64,000 bases of DNA from JAEZDP01 sp964430855 (GCA_964430855.1 CAYSHC010000004.1:1-64000), one strand, 5' to 3'; counted from the first letter of the stretch, positions 8,281-16,354 are shown. A program made the numbers and translations. The notes: generated from the letters alone by a model not told the origin.

Positions 8281-9735
8281 TCAGAAGGCGACCACGCCCT
8301 CGAACATCATCCCGTGGAACTTGCCGCCGTGACGGATGTCGGTGGCGGGGAAGTCGAAGTACTTCTGCGTGACGTATTCGGCCTTGACGAGCAGGCCGGG
8401 CATCACGAACCACCCGCCGCCGAGCTGCACGCGGTTGATGCGGACGTCATCGCTCATCCCCGGCAGCCGGCCCTCGACGACGTTGTAGCGGGCGCCCACA
8501 AACATCGTCTCTTCGGGCATGAAGCGGTACACCACGTCCCCGGCGAACTGGTTCCACGTGCGGTCGGCCGTCTCGGTCGCGTTGCGGCCCGACGCGCGCT
8601 CGATGGTGCCGAAGAACTCGAGGCCGCCCTTCTTGACGAACGGGTTGACCATGAACGCCGTCACCTTGTTGCGCAGTGCCGGGTTGATCAGCCCCGAGGT
8701 GAACTGCGCCGACTCGGTCGCCTGGGTGTTCTCGAGCACGAAGTAGTAGCGCGAGCCGGCCCGGTCGCCGTTGTACAGCGTGTTGTTCAGCGACTTGTCC
8801 GCGGTGTACAGCGAGCCGGTGAGGCGCACGCGCAGGTCGTCGGAGAGCTTCCGGTCGAAGCCGAGCTTGCCGATGTAGGTGAGGCCGCGCTGATCGGGCG
8901 AGAGCACCGTGCCCCGGATCTCGCCGCCCGTGACCGACCCCATGGCCAGGAAGCCGTTCTTCCGGACGTACAGCTCGGCGCCGATCTCCGTGGTGAACGC
9001 CTCGAGGATGTAGTTGCCGATGAACGGGTTGTACAGCGCGTTGCCGTTGTCGGTCCGGCGGAAGTGCGCATCGCCGTAGTTGATCTCGAAGTGCCCGACC
9101 TTCAGCGTCACGTACTGCATCAGCGTGTTGAGCGGCTTGATGTCGATGGGCGACGCGTCGATCAGCAGGAACCCGTCCTTCACCCAGGTCTCGTTGTGGT
9201 GACGCGACGAGAGGTAGGTGCTCAGCTGGACGCGGATGCCCCTGGCCAGCTGCGCGTGCAGGTACAGGTTCGCGTTCGCGGTGTTGAACCCGGTGCCGAT
9301 GTCGGCCAGCTGGTTGACGTTCACGCCGTCGACCATGCGGGGCGTCGCCGCGTTGCTGTGCTTCAGGGCCTGCAGCTGCGAGGTGAAGGCCGCGCCGAAA
9401 TCGAGATGGAAGCCCTTGAAGTCGACGCCGGGCTCCTTGGGTGTCTCGAAGATGTTGATGCCGCGGCGATCGTGCGGCCGGAAGTGCTGAATGGTGATGG
9501 TGCGGCCGTTCTCGATGCTCGCCGCGAAGGGCGCCTGCCCGGCGGTGTCGGCGGACTCGGGCGCCGCGGCCTCGCTCGCCTCGACCTCGGGCACTTCGGG
9601 GAGCGCCGGGATGGTCGGGATGGCCGGAGGGTCGGCGGGCGGGTTCGACGGCGTGCCGGTCGCCTGCTGCGCCAGCGCCGGCGTCCCGACAAGCAGGACC
9701 GCGACGAGGGCGTGGGAGATGGCTTTCATGGTCAT
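8281..9735 (-). CDS. Outer-membrane porin-like beta-barrel protein
   Basis: A 484-residue exported protein. It has a signal peptide (ALVAVLLVGTPALAQ), a Pro/Ala/Glu-rich linker to about residue 75, then a region of alternating amphipathic strands ending in EGVVAF, with a C-terminal Phe typical of outer-membrane barrels. It resembles phosphate-selective porin O/P-like proteins or uncharacterised acidobacterial porins; the assignment is by overall pattern, not a diagnostic motif. The first of two close Mets (MTMK) was chosen because GAGGA sits 8 bases upstream. It lies 47 bp after yceI and 7 bp before the START-like gene, in one apparent operon behind a sigma-54-type promoter. Confidence 0.65.
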   Translation of the reverse strand: MTMKAISHALVAVLLVGTPALAQQATGTPSNPPADPPAIPTIPALPEVPEVEASEAAAPESADTAGQAPFAASIENGRTITIQHFRPHDRRGINIFETPKEPGVDFKGFHLDFGAAFTSQLQALKHSNAATPRMVDGVNVNQLADIGTGFNTANANLYLHAQLARGIRVQLSTYLSSRHHNETWVKDGFLLIDASPIDIKPLNTLMQYVTLKVGHFEINYGDAHFRRTDNGNALYNPFIGNYILEAFTTEIGAELYVRKNGFLAMGSVTGGEIRGTVLSPDQRGLTYIGKLGFDRKLSDDLRVRLTGSLYTADKSLNNTLYNGDRAGSRYYFVLENTQATESAQFTSGLINPALRNKVTAFMVNPFVKKGGLEFFGTIERASGRNATETADRTWNQFAGDVVYRFMPEETMFVGARYNVVEGRLPGMSDDVRINRVQLGGGWFVMPGLLVKAEYVTQKYFDFPATDIRHGGKFHGMMFEGVVAF

Positions 9736-9782
9736 GGTCGTGTCCTCGAGGGATCGAAGAAATGGAGGCGTGTCGCAGCGCG

Positions 9783-10391
9783 TCAGGTGAGCGGCGACGC
9801 GAGCACGGTCTGGAACGAGACGGCGACCTTCGGGCTGCTGCGCACCGTGCCGAGCAGGGCCTTCGGTGGCTCGATGCCGAAGTCGGTCATCAACAGGTCG
9901 GTGGTGCCCTTCACGACGAGCGCGTCGCCGGAGCGGCCGAGCGTCAGGGCCAGCTCCACCTCGCGTTCGACGCCGGCGACCTTGAGCGTGCCCACCGCGG
10001 TGAACGCGCCGGGCGTGGACGCCGCCGACAGGCTCGTGAGGCGGAACGTGATGTCGGGGTGCTGCTGCACGTTCAGCGCCTTGTGCATGTTCTTGTCGAG
10101 GCCGCTGCGGGGTGACGTGAGGCTGGCCGCCGGGATGGTGACCTCGAACGCCTGGAGCGCCCCCGGCTTGACGATGGCATCCCAGAACGAGGCGCCGCGG
10201 ACGTCGGGCGCGACCTGCGCGCGCGTGACGCGCACGTTCGACGTCGAGGCTGTCCAGTCGTGCACGTTCGACGTGCCGTCGATGGTGACCGTCGCCTTCG
10301 AGAAGGTGAGCGGGGCGTCCTGCGCGGTGGCGGCCCCCGCCAGCAGGCAGGCGGCGGTGATCGTCGTGGCGGTGATGATGCGGAACGTCAT
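9783..10391 (-). CDS. YceI-family periplasmic lipid-binding protein
   Basis: A 202-residue protein with a signal peptide (ATTITAACLLAGAATAQ) and a YceI lipocalin-like fold. Visible family features are DGTSNVHDWTAS at the N-terminus, the central IPAASLTS and NMHKALNVQQHPDITFRL, and a C-terminal TDLLMTDFGIEPP. YceI proteins bind polyisoprenoids in the periplasm and are often induced by stress or alkaline pH. It heads the operon continuing into the porin-like and START-like genes. A good -24/-12 element (10449-10463) and an 8-bp dyad (10413-10433) lie in its leader region, suggesting sigma-54 control. Confidence 0.88.
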   Translation of the reverse strand: MTFRIITATTITAACLLAGAATAQDAPLTFSKATVTIDGTSNVHDWTASTSNVRVTRAQVAPDVRGASFWDAIVKPGALQAFEVTIPAASLTSPRSGLDKNMHKALNVQQHPDITFRLTSLSAASTPGAFTAVGTLKVAGVEREVELALTLGRSGDALVVKGTTDLLMTDFGIEPPKALLGTVRSSPKVAVSFQTVLASPLT

Positions 10392-10412
10392 GATGTCTCT
10401 TCCTGGATGATT

Positions 10413-10433
10413 CGGTGACCGCCGCGGTCACCG
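10413..10433. promoter_or_regulatory. Inverted repeat in the yceI leader
   Basis: CGGTGACC, GCCGC, GGTCACCG form a perfect 8-bp dyad just downstream of the start point (about 10437) predicted from the sigma-54-type element. It could be an operator or a leader hairpin. The role is inference; the symmetry is seen directly. Confidence 0.4.
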
Positions 10434-10448
10434 CTGTCTGGCGCAAGG

Positions 10449-10463
10449 GCAACTCCCGTGCCG
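10449..10463 (-). promoter_or_regulatory. Sigma-54-type (-24/-12) promoter for yceI operon
   Basis: On the minus strand the sequence reads CGGCACGGGAGTTGC. GG and GC are separated by exactly 10 bases, and it matches consensus TGGCACG-N4-TTGCW at 10 of 12 positions once the next base is included. The predicted start is near 10437, giving a 46-nt leader to the yceI ATG. Confidence 0.6.
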
Positions 10464-10533
10464 AGGCCGCTTTCGTGTTCTCACGCGCGATATCGCCGGG
10501 ACAGGCGCCGTGAAGGCCGCGGCTGGGGGGCTT

Positions 10534-10986
10534 TCACGGTTCGGCCGCGAACTTTTCCTCGGAGGCCGCGACAGGCGGGGCCGCCGCGCGGGCGGCGACC
10601 AGGCAGGCCTCGATCGCGACCATCTCGAAGGGCTTGTCCACCACACGGAAGACGCCGAGGGCGAGGGCGGCTTCGGTCAGCTCCGGGCTGCCGCACGCGG
10701 TCATCAGGACCACGGCGCTGCGCGGCGCACGCTCGCGGAGCGTCCGCAGCAGTCCGAGGTCGTTCGAATCGGGCAGGCGGTAGTCGAGCAGGATGGCGTC
10801 GGGAGAGGGGGCGCCCTCCAGGGCGCGCAGCGCGGAGGCCGCGTCGCCGACGGCCACCACCGAGTGGCCGGACGCGGCCAGCGACTCGGTGATCGCCCAC
10901 CGCAGCAGGGCCTCGTCTTCGACGACGAGCACCCGCAGCCTGGGGGAGGAAGGGGAAGCAGGGGGAGGCAGAGGCGTCGATGCCAC
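10534..10986 (-). CDS. Solo receiver-domain response regulator
   Basis: A 150-residue protein made almost only of a CheY-like receiver. The acidic pocket is VVEDE, the phospho-acceptor is in LLDYRLPD (D68), a switch Thr is in LMTACG and the conserved Lys is in VDKPF. There is no DNA-binding or other output domain; the C-terminus is a short Ala/Pro tail. Its receiver resembles that of the sigma-54 activator at 11947 (shared LxRWxxxE helix and LLDYRLPD), suggesting paralogy. It may act as a phosphate sink or a protein-interaction switch. It lies directly upstream of the sigma-54-type promoter of yceI, on the same strand. Confidence 0.85.
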   Translation of the reverse strand: MASTPLPPPASPSSPRLRVLVVEDEALLRWAITESLAASGHSVVAVGDAASALRALEGAPSPDAILLDYRLPDSNDLGLLRTLRERAPRSAVVLMTACGSPELTEAALALGVFRVVDKPFEMVAIEACLVAARAAAPPVAASEEKFAAEP

Positions 10987-11131
10987 GATGCTCGAAGGGA
11001 GGGCAAGTCGCGTACCACGAGGCGCGGGGCCAGACAGGCCGCCGGAACGCGGAAATCCAGGCGCTCTCCGCTGTCGCCTGGCTCGCGGGCGAGGAATAGT
11101 CCGGGCGCGCCGGGCAATTTCCCCGGGGGGG

Positions 11132-11902
11132 CTACTTGAGGAGCCTGGCCCGCAGGCGTGCCGCGTCGATCGGCGCGTGCGCGTCGATGTCGTTGTTGAA
11201 GTACGCGTAGATGCGCCGGCCCGCGTCGGCGTGCGGGCGCAGGAACGCGGCCCACGCGTCGAGCACGCGGTCCGGGTAGCGGCCCGAGTACTTCCCGGTG
11301 CCGCCGTGGAACCGCACGTAGATCACGTCGCTCGTGACGGCGCGAGCCGCCTCGCCCGTCGGGCCGCCGGGCATGTCGTGCAGGCACAGCCCGACCCCGT
11401 CTGCCCGCAGCAGGTCGAGCACGTCACCCGTCACGCCCGTGGGGTGACGGAACTCGACGACGTGCGTGAGCGGCCCCACGCGCGGCCCGCCGCCGCCGGG
11501 GGTGAACCGCGGCAGCGTGGCGAGGAAAGCCGCCAGGCGTTCGATGTCGGGCATCCACCGCCCGGGCAGCTGGTAGAGGATGGGACCGAGCCGGTCGCCG
11601 AGGTGCTGCGCGTGATCGAGCAGGCGGAACACCGGCTCGGCGGGTTCGCGCAGCCGCTTCATGTGGGTGAGGTACCGGCTGGCCTTCACGGCGAACTCGA
11701 AGCCGTCGGGCACCCGGCGTGCCCAGGCGGCGAACGTTTCGGGTGGCGGCAGCCGGTAGAAGCTGTTGTTCAGCTCGACCGTGTCAAACGCTGCCGCGTA
11801 GTGTTCCAGCCACAAGCGGCGCGGGACGACCTGCGGGTGGAAGCGGGCGCGCCAATGCGGGTAGTCCCATCCCGAGCAGCCCACGCGGATCGCCGACGCC
11901 AT
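11132..11902 (-). CDS. DUF72 family protein
   Basis: A 256-residue cytosolic TIM-barrel-like protein of the DUF72 (YecE) family. The typical N-terminal motif VGCSGWDYPHWR is followed by FDTVELNNSFYRLP, FAVKASRYLTHMKRL and LYQLPGRWMPD, all family landmarks. The biochemical function of DUF72 is unknown. It is divergent from the sigma-54 activator gene at 11947, with only 44 bp between start codons. The length is close to the family norm (~240-260). Confidence 0.9.
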   Translation of the reverse strand: MASAIRVGCSGWDYPHWRARFHPQVVPRRLWLEHYAAAFDTVELNNSFYRLPPPETFAAWARRVPDGFEFAVKASRYLTHMKRLREPAEPVFRLLDHAQHLGDRLGPILYQLPGRWMPDIERLAAFLATLPRFTPGGGGPRVGPLTHVVEFRHPTGVTGDVLDLLRADGVGLCLHDMPGGPTGEAARAVTSDVIYVRFHGGTGKYSGRYPDRVLDAWAAFLRPHADAGRRIYAYFNNDIDAHAPIDAARLRARLLK

Positions 11903-11946
11903 GTCCGGGGCGACGCGACTTCCGTGCCAATATACTGCTCGAGTCG

Positions 11947-13320
11947 ATGCCTGCTTCCACCATCCTCATCGTCGACGACGAGCACCTCATTCGCTGGACG
12001 CTTCAGGAGCGCCTGCGGGCCGACGGGCACGAGGTGCTCGAGGCCGCCACCGGGACGGAGGGGCTCGAGCGTGTCCGTGAAGGCGTCGTGGACCTCGTCC
12101 TGCTCGACTACCGCCTGCCCGATGTCGATGGCGTCACCGTGCTGCGGCAAATCAAGGATATCGACGCCGACATCCCCGTGGTGCTGCTGACGGCGTACGC
12201 GACCGTCGAGAACGCCGTCGAGGCGATGAAGATCGGCGCGTACCACTTCGCCAACAAGCCGTTCAACCTCGACGAGGTGTCGGCGCTCGTGACGCGCGCC
12301 CTCGAGACGACGAAGCTGCGGCGCGAGGTGCGCCAGCTGCGCTCCGCGCAGGCCCAGCCCTACGCGTTCGACAGGATCGTCGGCGACTCGGAGGTGATGA
12401 CCTCGCTCAAGGCCATGCTGGCCAGGGTCGCCAGGAGCCCGGCGAGCACCGTGCTGCTCACCGGCGAGAGCGGGACGGGCAAGGACCTGGTCGCGAAGGT
12501 CCTGCATTACAACAGCGACCGTGCCAGCCGGCCGTTCATGAACATCACGTGCTCGGCCATTCCCGAGGCCCTGCTCGAGAGCGAGCTGTTCGGCCACGAG
12601 CGTGGCGCGTTCACCGATGCCCGCCAGCAGAAGCGGGGCCTCTTCGAGCAGGCCGACGGCGGCACGGTGTTCCTCGACGAGATCGGCGAGATGGTGCCGG
12701 CGCTCCAGGCCAAGCTTCTGCGGGTCCTCGAAGAGAAGGCGTTCAAGCGCGTCGGCGGCAGCCAGGACATCCGCGTGGACGTGCGCGTCATCGCCGCCAC
12801 CAACCGGGTCCTGGCCGACCAGGTGAAGGCCGGGCACTTCCGCGAGGACCTGTTCTACCGGCTGAACGTGCTGCCGATCGAACTGCCGCCGCTGCGCACG
12901 CACCTCGAGGACGTCCCCGCGCTGGTGGCCTTCTACGTCGACGTGTTCAATCGCGAGTTCCGCAAGAACGTCGCCGGCGTGTCACCGGCGGCTCTCCGCA
13001 TGCTCCAGCAGTACGGCTGGCCCGGCAACATCCGTGAGGTGCGCAACGCCGTCGAGCGCGCGATGCTGCTGGCCGACGGCGAGTGGCTCGAGCCGGCTGA
13101 CTTCCCGCTGCTCGGCGGCGGAAGCGCCGAGGGCACCGCGCACACCTTCACGCTGCCGCCCGAGGGCGTCGTGCTTGAAGATCTCGAGCGGAGCCTCGTG
13201 ATCCAGGCGCTCGAGCGGTGCGGTGGCAACCAGACCCGCGCGGCAGCCCTGCTGGGCTTGAACCGCGACCAGATCCGCTATCGCGTGGAGAAGTTCGGCC
13301 TGACCCGTCCGACCGCCTGA
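11947..13320 (+). CDS. NtrC-family sigma-54-dependent response regulator
   Basis: A 457-residue three-domain activator. The receiver (1-120) has phospho-acceptor D54 in LLDYRLPD. The AAA+ domain (about 140-375) has Walker A GESGTGKD (173-180), Walker B VFLDEIGE (241-248), an arginine-finger region, and a sigma-54 contact loop that reads GAFTDA (220-225) instead of GAFTGA. The Fis-type helix-turn-helix at the C-terminus includes NQTRAAALLGLNRDQIRYRVE. It should activate sigma-54 promoters after phosphorylation, probably by an NtrB-like kinase such as the one at 6248. The upstream in-frame extension was rejected because it runs through the divergent DUF72 gene. csbD, with a sigma-54-type promoter, follows immediately. 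Confidence 0.93.
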   Translation: MPASTILIVDDEHLIRWTLQERLRADGHEVLEAATGTEGLERVREGVVDLVLLDYRLPDVDGVTVLRQIKDIDADIPVVLLTAYATVENAVEAMKIGAYHFANKPFNLDEVSALVTRALETTKLRREVRQLRSAQAQPYAFDRIVGDSEVMTSLKAMLARVARSPASTVLLTGESGTGKDLVAKVLHYNSDRASRPFMNITCSAIPEALLESELFGHERGAFTDARQQKRGLFEQADGGTVFLDEIGEMVPALQAKLLRVLEEKAFKRVGGSQDIRVDVRVIAATNRVLADQVKAGHFREDLFYRLNVLPIELPPLRTHLEDVPALVAFYVDVFNREFRKNVAGVSPAALRMLQQYGWPGNIREVRNAVERAMLLADGEWLEPADFPLLGGGSAEGTAHTFTLPPEGVVLEDLERSLVIQALERCGGNQTRAAALLGLNRDQIRYRVEKFGLTRPTA

Positions 13321-13328
13321 ATCAGGGA

Positions 13329-13344
13329 AGGCACACATCCTGCT
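13329..13344 (+). promoter_or_regulatory. Sigma-54-type (-24/-12) promoter for csbD
   Basis: AGGCACACATCCTGCT has GG and GC separated by exactly 10 bases and matches the consensus at 9 of 12 positions. It begins 9 bp after the stop of the sigma-54 activator gene. The predicted start is near 13355, giving a 35-nt leader to csbD. Confidence 0.5.
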
Positions 13345-13389
13345 TGATCTCCCCGTACGGGACATTCGTCCCCCCAAAGGGAGTCACAG

Positions 13390-13596
13390 ATGATCAACAA
13401 GGATGAAGCTGCCGGCAAGGCGGAGCAACTGAAGGGCAAGGTCAAGGACAAGGTCGGCGAGTGGACCAACGACCCCGAACTCGAGGCCGAGGGCGAGGCC
13501 GATCAGGTCGAAGGCAAGGTCCGGGAATCGTTCGGCACGGCGAAGCGCAAGGTGGACGACGCCGTGGACGAGGTCAAGTCGCGCCTGAATCGCTGA
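13390..13596 (+). CDS. CsbD-family general stress protein
   Basis: A 68-residue, highly charged, hydrophilic protein with the CsbD signature: an N-terminal AAGKAEQLKGKVKDKVGEW and repeated EAEGEADQVEGKVRE. CsbD proteins are abundant small stress proteins (sigma-B controlled in Bacillus) of unknown biochemical role. Here the gene sits between two sigma-54 activators and behind a sigma-54-type element, so stress control seems to have been placed under sigma-54. Its last 23 bp overlap the 3' end of the second activator gene on the other strand. Confidence 0.93.
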   Translation: MINKDEAAGKAEQLKGKVKDKVGEWTNDPELEAEGEADQVEGKVRESFGTAKRKVDDAVDEVKSRLNR

Positions 13597-15169
13597 TGCC
13601 GCACTCGCGCATCTTGTTCAGGAGCGTCTTGTAGCTCACGTTCAGGAAGGCCGCCGCCTTGCGGCGGTTCCACCGGAACCGGGCGAGCGCGTCCTGGATG
13701 GCCGCTCGCTCGGCTTCCATGGCGGCCGCCCGGGCTACCGCCGCCAGCTGGATGCCTTCGTCGTCGGCCTTGGCGAGCGCCGCCGCGGCCATCGCCGCCG
13801 GCCCGCCGTTGGCGGCGCCTGCCGCCGAGGCATGCGTGCCCTCAGGGGCGGTCGGCACCGCGCCGCTCGCACCGAGTCCCGCCTGACCCGCCGTTTCAGC
13901 CGGGGTGCTGACGGAGGCCATCGCTGCCGACGGCCTTGCCGCCAGCGAATCGCTCGTTGTGGACGCGGGAATCGTGCTCGCGGCCGATCGCAGGTGTGCG
14001 AGCTCCGCCATGATCAGCGACTCGTCCTGCAGCACGACGAAGCGCTTCATCATGTTCTCGAGCTGCCGGACGTTGCCGGGCCAGCTGAAGTCGACGAGTG
14101 CCTGGAGCAGTCGCGGGCTCGGGCGCACGGGCCGACGCCTGTACACGCCGGCGTACTTCGCGATGAAGAACTCGACGAGGGCGGGAATCTCGTCCCGCCG
14201 CTCGCGCAGCGGCGGGATGCGGATCTCGATCACCTGGAGGCGGTAGTAGAGGTCCTCCCGGAACGTGCCGTCCCGCAGCATCTGCTCCAGATCGCGGTTG
14301 GTGGCCGCGAGCACGCGGACGTCCACTTCGATCGGCCTGTTGCTGCCGACGCGCGTGAACGTCTTGTCCTGAAGCACGTGCAGCAGCTTGGCCTGCAGCG
14401 CCGCCGGCATCTCGCCGACCTCGTCGAGCAGGATCGTGCCGAGGTGCGCGAACTCGAACTTGCCGATGCGGGTGGTGCCGGCGCCAGTGAAGGCGCCGCG
14501 CTCGTGGCCGAACAGCTCGCTTTCGAGGAGGTCTGCCGGCAGCGCCGCGCAGTTCACCTTGACGAATGGCTTGCCGCGCCGCGACGAGCGCCGGTGCAGT
14601 TCGCGCGCGATCACTTCCTTGCCCACGCCGCTTTCGCCGCGCAACAGCACGCCGACGTCACTGTCGGCCACGCGCTCCACCAGCGTCGTCACCGCCTGCA
14701 TCGCGGCGCTCGCGCCCCAGGCGGGCTGCGTGCCCTGCGGATCCTCCGCGACCTGGGCGCTCAGCCGCGCCAGCTCCTCGTTCAGGCTCTCGCGCTCGAG
14801 TGCATTGCGGATGGCCGCTTCGAGCGTGGCCTCGCCGATGCCTTCGGGGTCGCCCGGCTTGAGGACGTAGTCGGCGGCGCCAAGTCTGACGGCTTCGACG
14901 ATGGTGGCGGGCGTCTGCCTGCCCGACAGCATGATGACCTGCGTCGAGGCGTGCAGCTGGCGAATGGCGCGCAGCGTCTCCAGCCCGTCGATGTCGGGCA
15001 TGAGGACGTCGAGCAGCACGATGTTGGGCAGCAGCCCGTTGCGCAGCGCCTCGAGCAGCGCAGCGCCGCTCGGGAAGATGTCAACCTCGTAGCCGCGGCT
15101 CTTCAGCAGCAGCGCGAGGTACTCGGTGAAGGCGGGATCGTCGTCGACGACGGCGAGTCGGGCGGTCAT
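13574..15169 (-). CDS. NtrC-family sigma-54-dependent response regulator with long Ala-rich linker
   Basis: A 531-residue activator. The receiver has D54 in LLDVLMPD. The AAA+ domain has Walker A GESGVGKE (178-185), the canonical sigma-54 contact loop GAFTGA (225-230), LLDEVGEM, and FSWPGNVRQLENMMKR. A low-complexity Ala/Ser/Gly linker of about 90 residues then separates it from a C-terminal Fis-type helix-turn-helix (WNRRKAAAFLNVSYKTLLNKM). The canonical loop implies full sigma-54 activator function. Its start overlaps the stop of the truncated kinase-like gene by 4 bp (ATGA), so the two proteins are probably made together and may form a signalling pair. Confidence 0.93.
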   Translation of the reverse strand: MTARLAVVDDDPAFTEYLALLLKSRGYEVDIFPSGAALLEALRNGLLPNIVLLDVLMPDIDGLETLRAIRQLHASTQVIMLSGRQTPATIVEAVRLGAADYVLKPGDPEGIGEATLEAAIRNALERESLNEELARLSAQVAEDPQGTQPAWGASAAMQAVTTLVERVADSDVGVLLRGESGVGKEVIARELHRRSSRRGKPFVKVNCAALPADLLESELFGHERGAFTGAGTTRIGKFEFAHLGTILLDEVGEMPAALQAKLLHVLQDKTFTRVGSNRPIEVDVRVLAATNRDLEQMLRDGTFREDLYYRLQVIEIRIPPLRERRDEIPALVEFFIAKYAGVYRRRPVRPSPRLLQALVDFSWPGNVRQLENMMKRFVVLQDESLIMAELAHLRSAASTIPASTTSDSLAARPSAAMASVSTPAETAGQAGLGASGAVPTAPEGTHASAAGAANGGPAAMAAAALAKADDEGIQLAAVARAAAMEAERAAIQDALARFRWNRRKAAAFLNVSYKTLLNKMRECGISDSGAT

Positions 15170-15672
15170 GAAGGCGCGGTCTCCAGCGCTAGCGTCAGCA
15201 GCGTCGTGGGATCCCCGGCGTCATGCCGGCGGACTACCAGTGTAGGTCCATCGAGGCCAACTGTGCAGCGTCCCCCGGCGGGCAGCGTCCCCCGGATGAG
15301 CAGAACGGCTCCCTCCAGCACCGCGCCGGCGTCGTCGACGCGCAGGGCGGCCCCGGGAAGCGTGTCGGCAATGGTGCAGCCGATTCCCAGCGGAGGAAGG
15401 CGCTCGGCCAGCCGGGCGGCAAAGGCGTCGGCGGATCGCGCGGACGCAGGCGCATCGTCCATTGGCGCGCGTCCTGCAGCCTCGTCGCACAGGCGGGTCA
15501 TCTTCGACAGCGCGTTGGTCACGCCCTCGAGCGCCTTGGCGCGAAGTTCCGGCGTTGCCAGCCGTTGGTCACGAATCATCCGCAGGTAGCCGTGCGCCAC
15601 GCCAAGCGGCGTACGCACGTCGTGCAGCAGGCGATTCAGAACGCGATCGTCGTCGGTTGACGGAGTGGACAT
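15166..15672 (-). CDS. Truncated histidine-kinase-like protein (dimerisation domain plus degenerate ATPase half)
   Basis: A 168-residue protein. The first ~75 residues form a histidine-kinase-type dimerisation/phosphotransfer helix pair with H-box LLHDVRTPLGVAHGYL (H17). The second half resembles a histidine-kinase ATPase domain in outline (DAGAVLEGAVLLI where the N-box should be, then short strands) but lacks the N-box Asn, the DxGxG motif and the G2 loop, so ATP binding is unlikely. This layout resembles ChpT-type histidine phosphotransferases. Its stop overlaps the start of the sigma-54 activator at 15169 (ATGA). A phosphotransfer role is inference. Start MSTPSTDD was chosen to avoid overlap with the divergent receiver gene. 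Confidence 0.6.
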   Translation of the reverse strand: MSTPSTDDDRVLNRLLHDVRTPLGVAHGYLRMIRDQRLATPELRAKALEGVTNALSKMTRLCDEAAGRAPMDDAPASARSADAFAARLAERLPPLGIGCTIADTLPGAALRVDDAGAVLEGAVLLIRGTLPAGGRCTVGLDGPTLVVRRHDAGDPTTLLTLALETAPS

Positions 15673-15737
15673 ATCCGGCTGCGTGCCACCGAAGCCCGGG
15701 TGACACGGCACGTCAGCGGCAAGGTTTCACTATAGCA

Positions 15738-16124
15738 ATGTCGCGAAGCTCTACCGTTCTCATCGTGGATGACTATGCGGACGCCCTCGACGTCTGGACC
15801 CTGTATCTGACAGGCGAGGGATTCCACGTCCTGACGGCCGCCGACGGCCGCGAGGCGCTCGCGCGCGCGCGCGGCGAGCGACCGGATATCGTCATTCTCG
15901 ATCTGGAGCTGCCGGACGTCTCCGGCTGCGACGTCGCGCGTGCGCTTCGAGCCGCACCCGACACGCGCCATATTCCCCTGATCGCCGCCACGGGGTCGAC
16001 CGAGGCGCGTCATCTCGACGAGGCGCGCGGGGCGGGGTTCGACCTGGTGCTGTCGAAGCCCTGCGATCCGGACGACCTGGTCCTCGAGATCCGCCGGCTG
16101 ACAAGCGGCGCCATGTCGGCGTAG
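15738..16124 (+). CDS. Solo receiver-domain response regulator
   Basis: A 128-residue CheY-like protein: acidic pocket VDDYAD, phospho-acceptor D55 in VILDLELPD, switch Thr in IAATGS, and Lys in LSKPCD. No output domain is present. It is transcribed divergently from the truncated kinase-like/sigma-54 activator pair, with 65 bp between start codons. This arrangement suggests that it shares the pathway, for example as a phosphate shuttle for the H17 helix of that protein. The longer in-frame extension upstream overlaps the divergent gene and was rejected. Confidence 0.88.
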   Translation: MSRSSTVLIVDDYADALDVWTLYLTGEGFHVLTAADGREALARARGERPDIVILDLELPDVSGCDVARALRAAPDTRHIPLIAATGSTEARHLDEARGAGFDLVLSKPCDPDDLVLEIRRLTSGAMSA

Positions 16125-16198
16125 CCGCGTCGCGACGGCGACGTGACACGCTTGCGATTCGCTGGGCAAGTCCCGACTCAATGTGAGCAGCGCGTGCT

Positions 16199-16220
16199 AC
16201 GCCCGCTGGGCAGCGGGCGT
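16199..16220. promoter_or_regulatory. 9-bp inverted repeat upstream of a sigma-54-type promoter
   Basis: ACGCCCGCT, GGGC, AGCGGGCGT is a perfect dyad. It lies 75 bp after the stop of the receiver gene and about 80-100 bp upstream of the start point predicted from the -24/-12 element at 16273. It could be the terminator of the receiver gene or an activator-binding site; the sequence alone does not decide. Confidence 0.4.
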
Positions 16221-16272
16221 CCTCGGCGCGGGCCGCGCAGGGCGTCGACACGTGCGGCGGCCGGTCACGCTA

Positions 16273-16288
16273 TGGCACGCGAACTGCT
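16273..16288 (+). promoter_or_regulatory. Sigma-54-type (-24/-12) promoter, near-consensus
   Basis: TGGCACGCGAACTGCT matches consensus TGGCACG-N4-TTGCW at 11 of 12 positions, with the required GG-N10-GC spacing. It is the best sigma-54-type element seen in the window. The predicted start is near 16299, giving a 56-nt leader to the small gene at 16355. Confidence 0.7.
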
Positions 16289-16354
16289 TTGTAGGGTGAC
16301 GCCATTGACCGGGCCTCGCGGCTGCGGTCGTTCATACAGAAAGGGACATCCCGC

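Noticed and set aside
11914..11930. Sigma-54-type element upstream of the DUF72 gene (TTGGCACGGAAGTCGC on the minus strand)
   Set aside because: The spacing and match are good, but the predicted start falls one base from the ATG, so a functional role is doubtful.
15706..15721. Sigma-54-type element before the receiver gene at 15738
   Set aside because: The GG-N10-GC spacing fits, but the -12 half is poor and the predicted leader is only about 6 nt.
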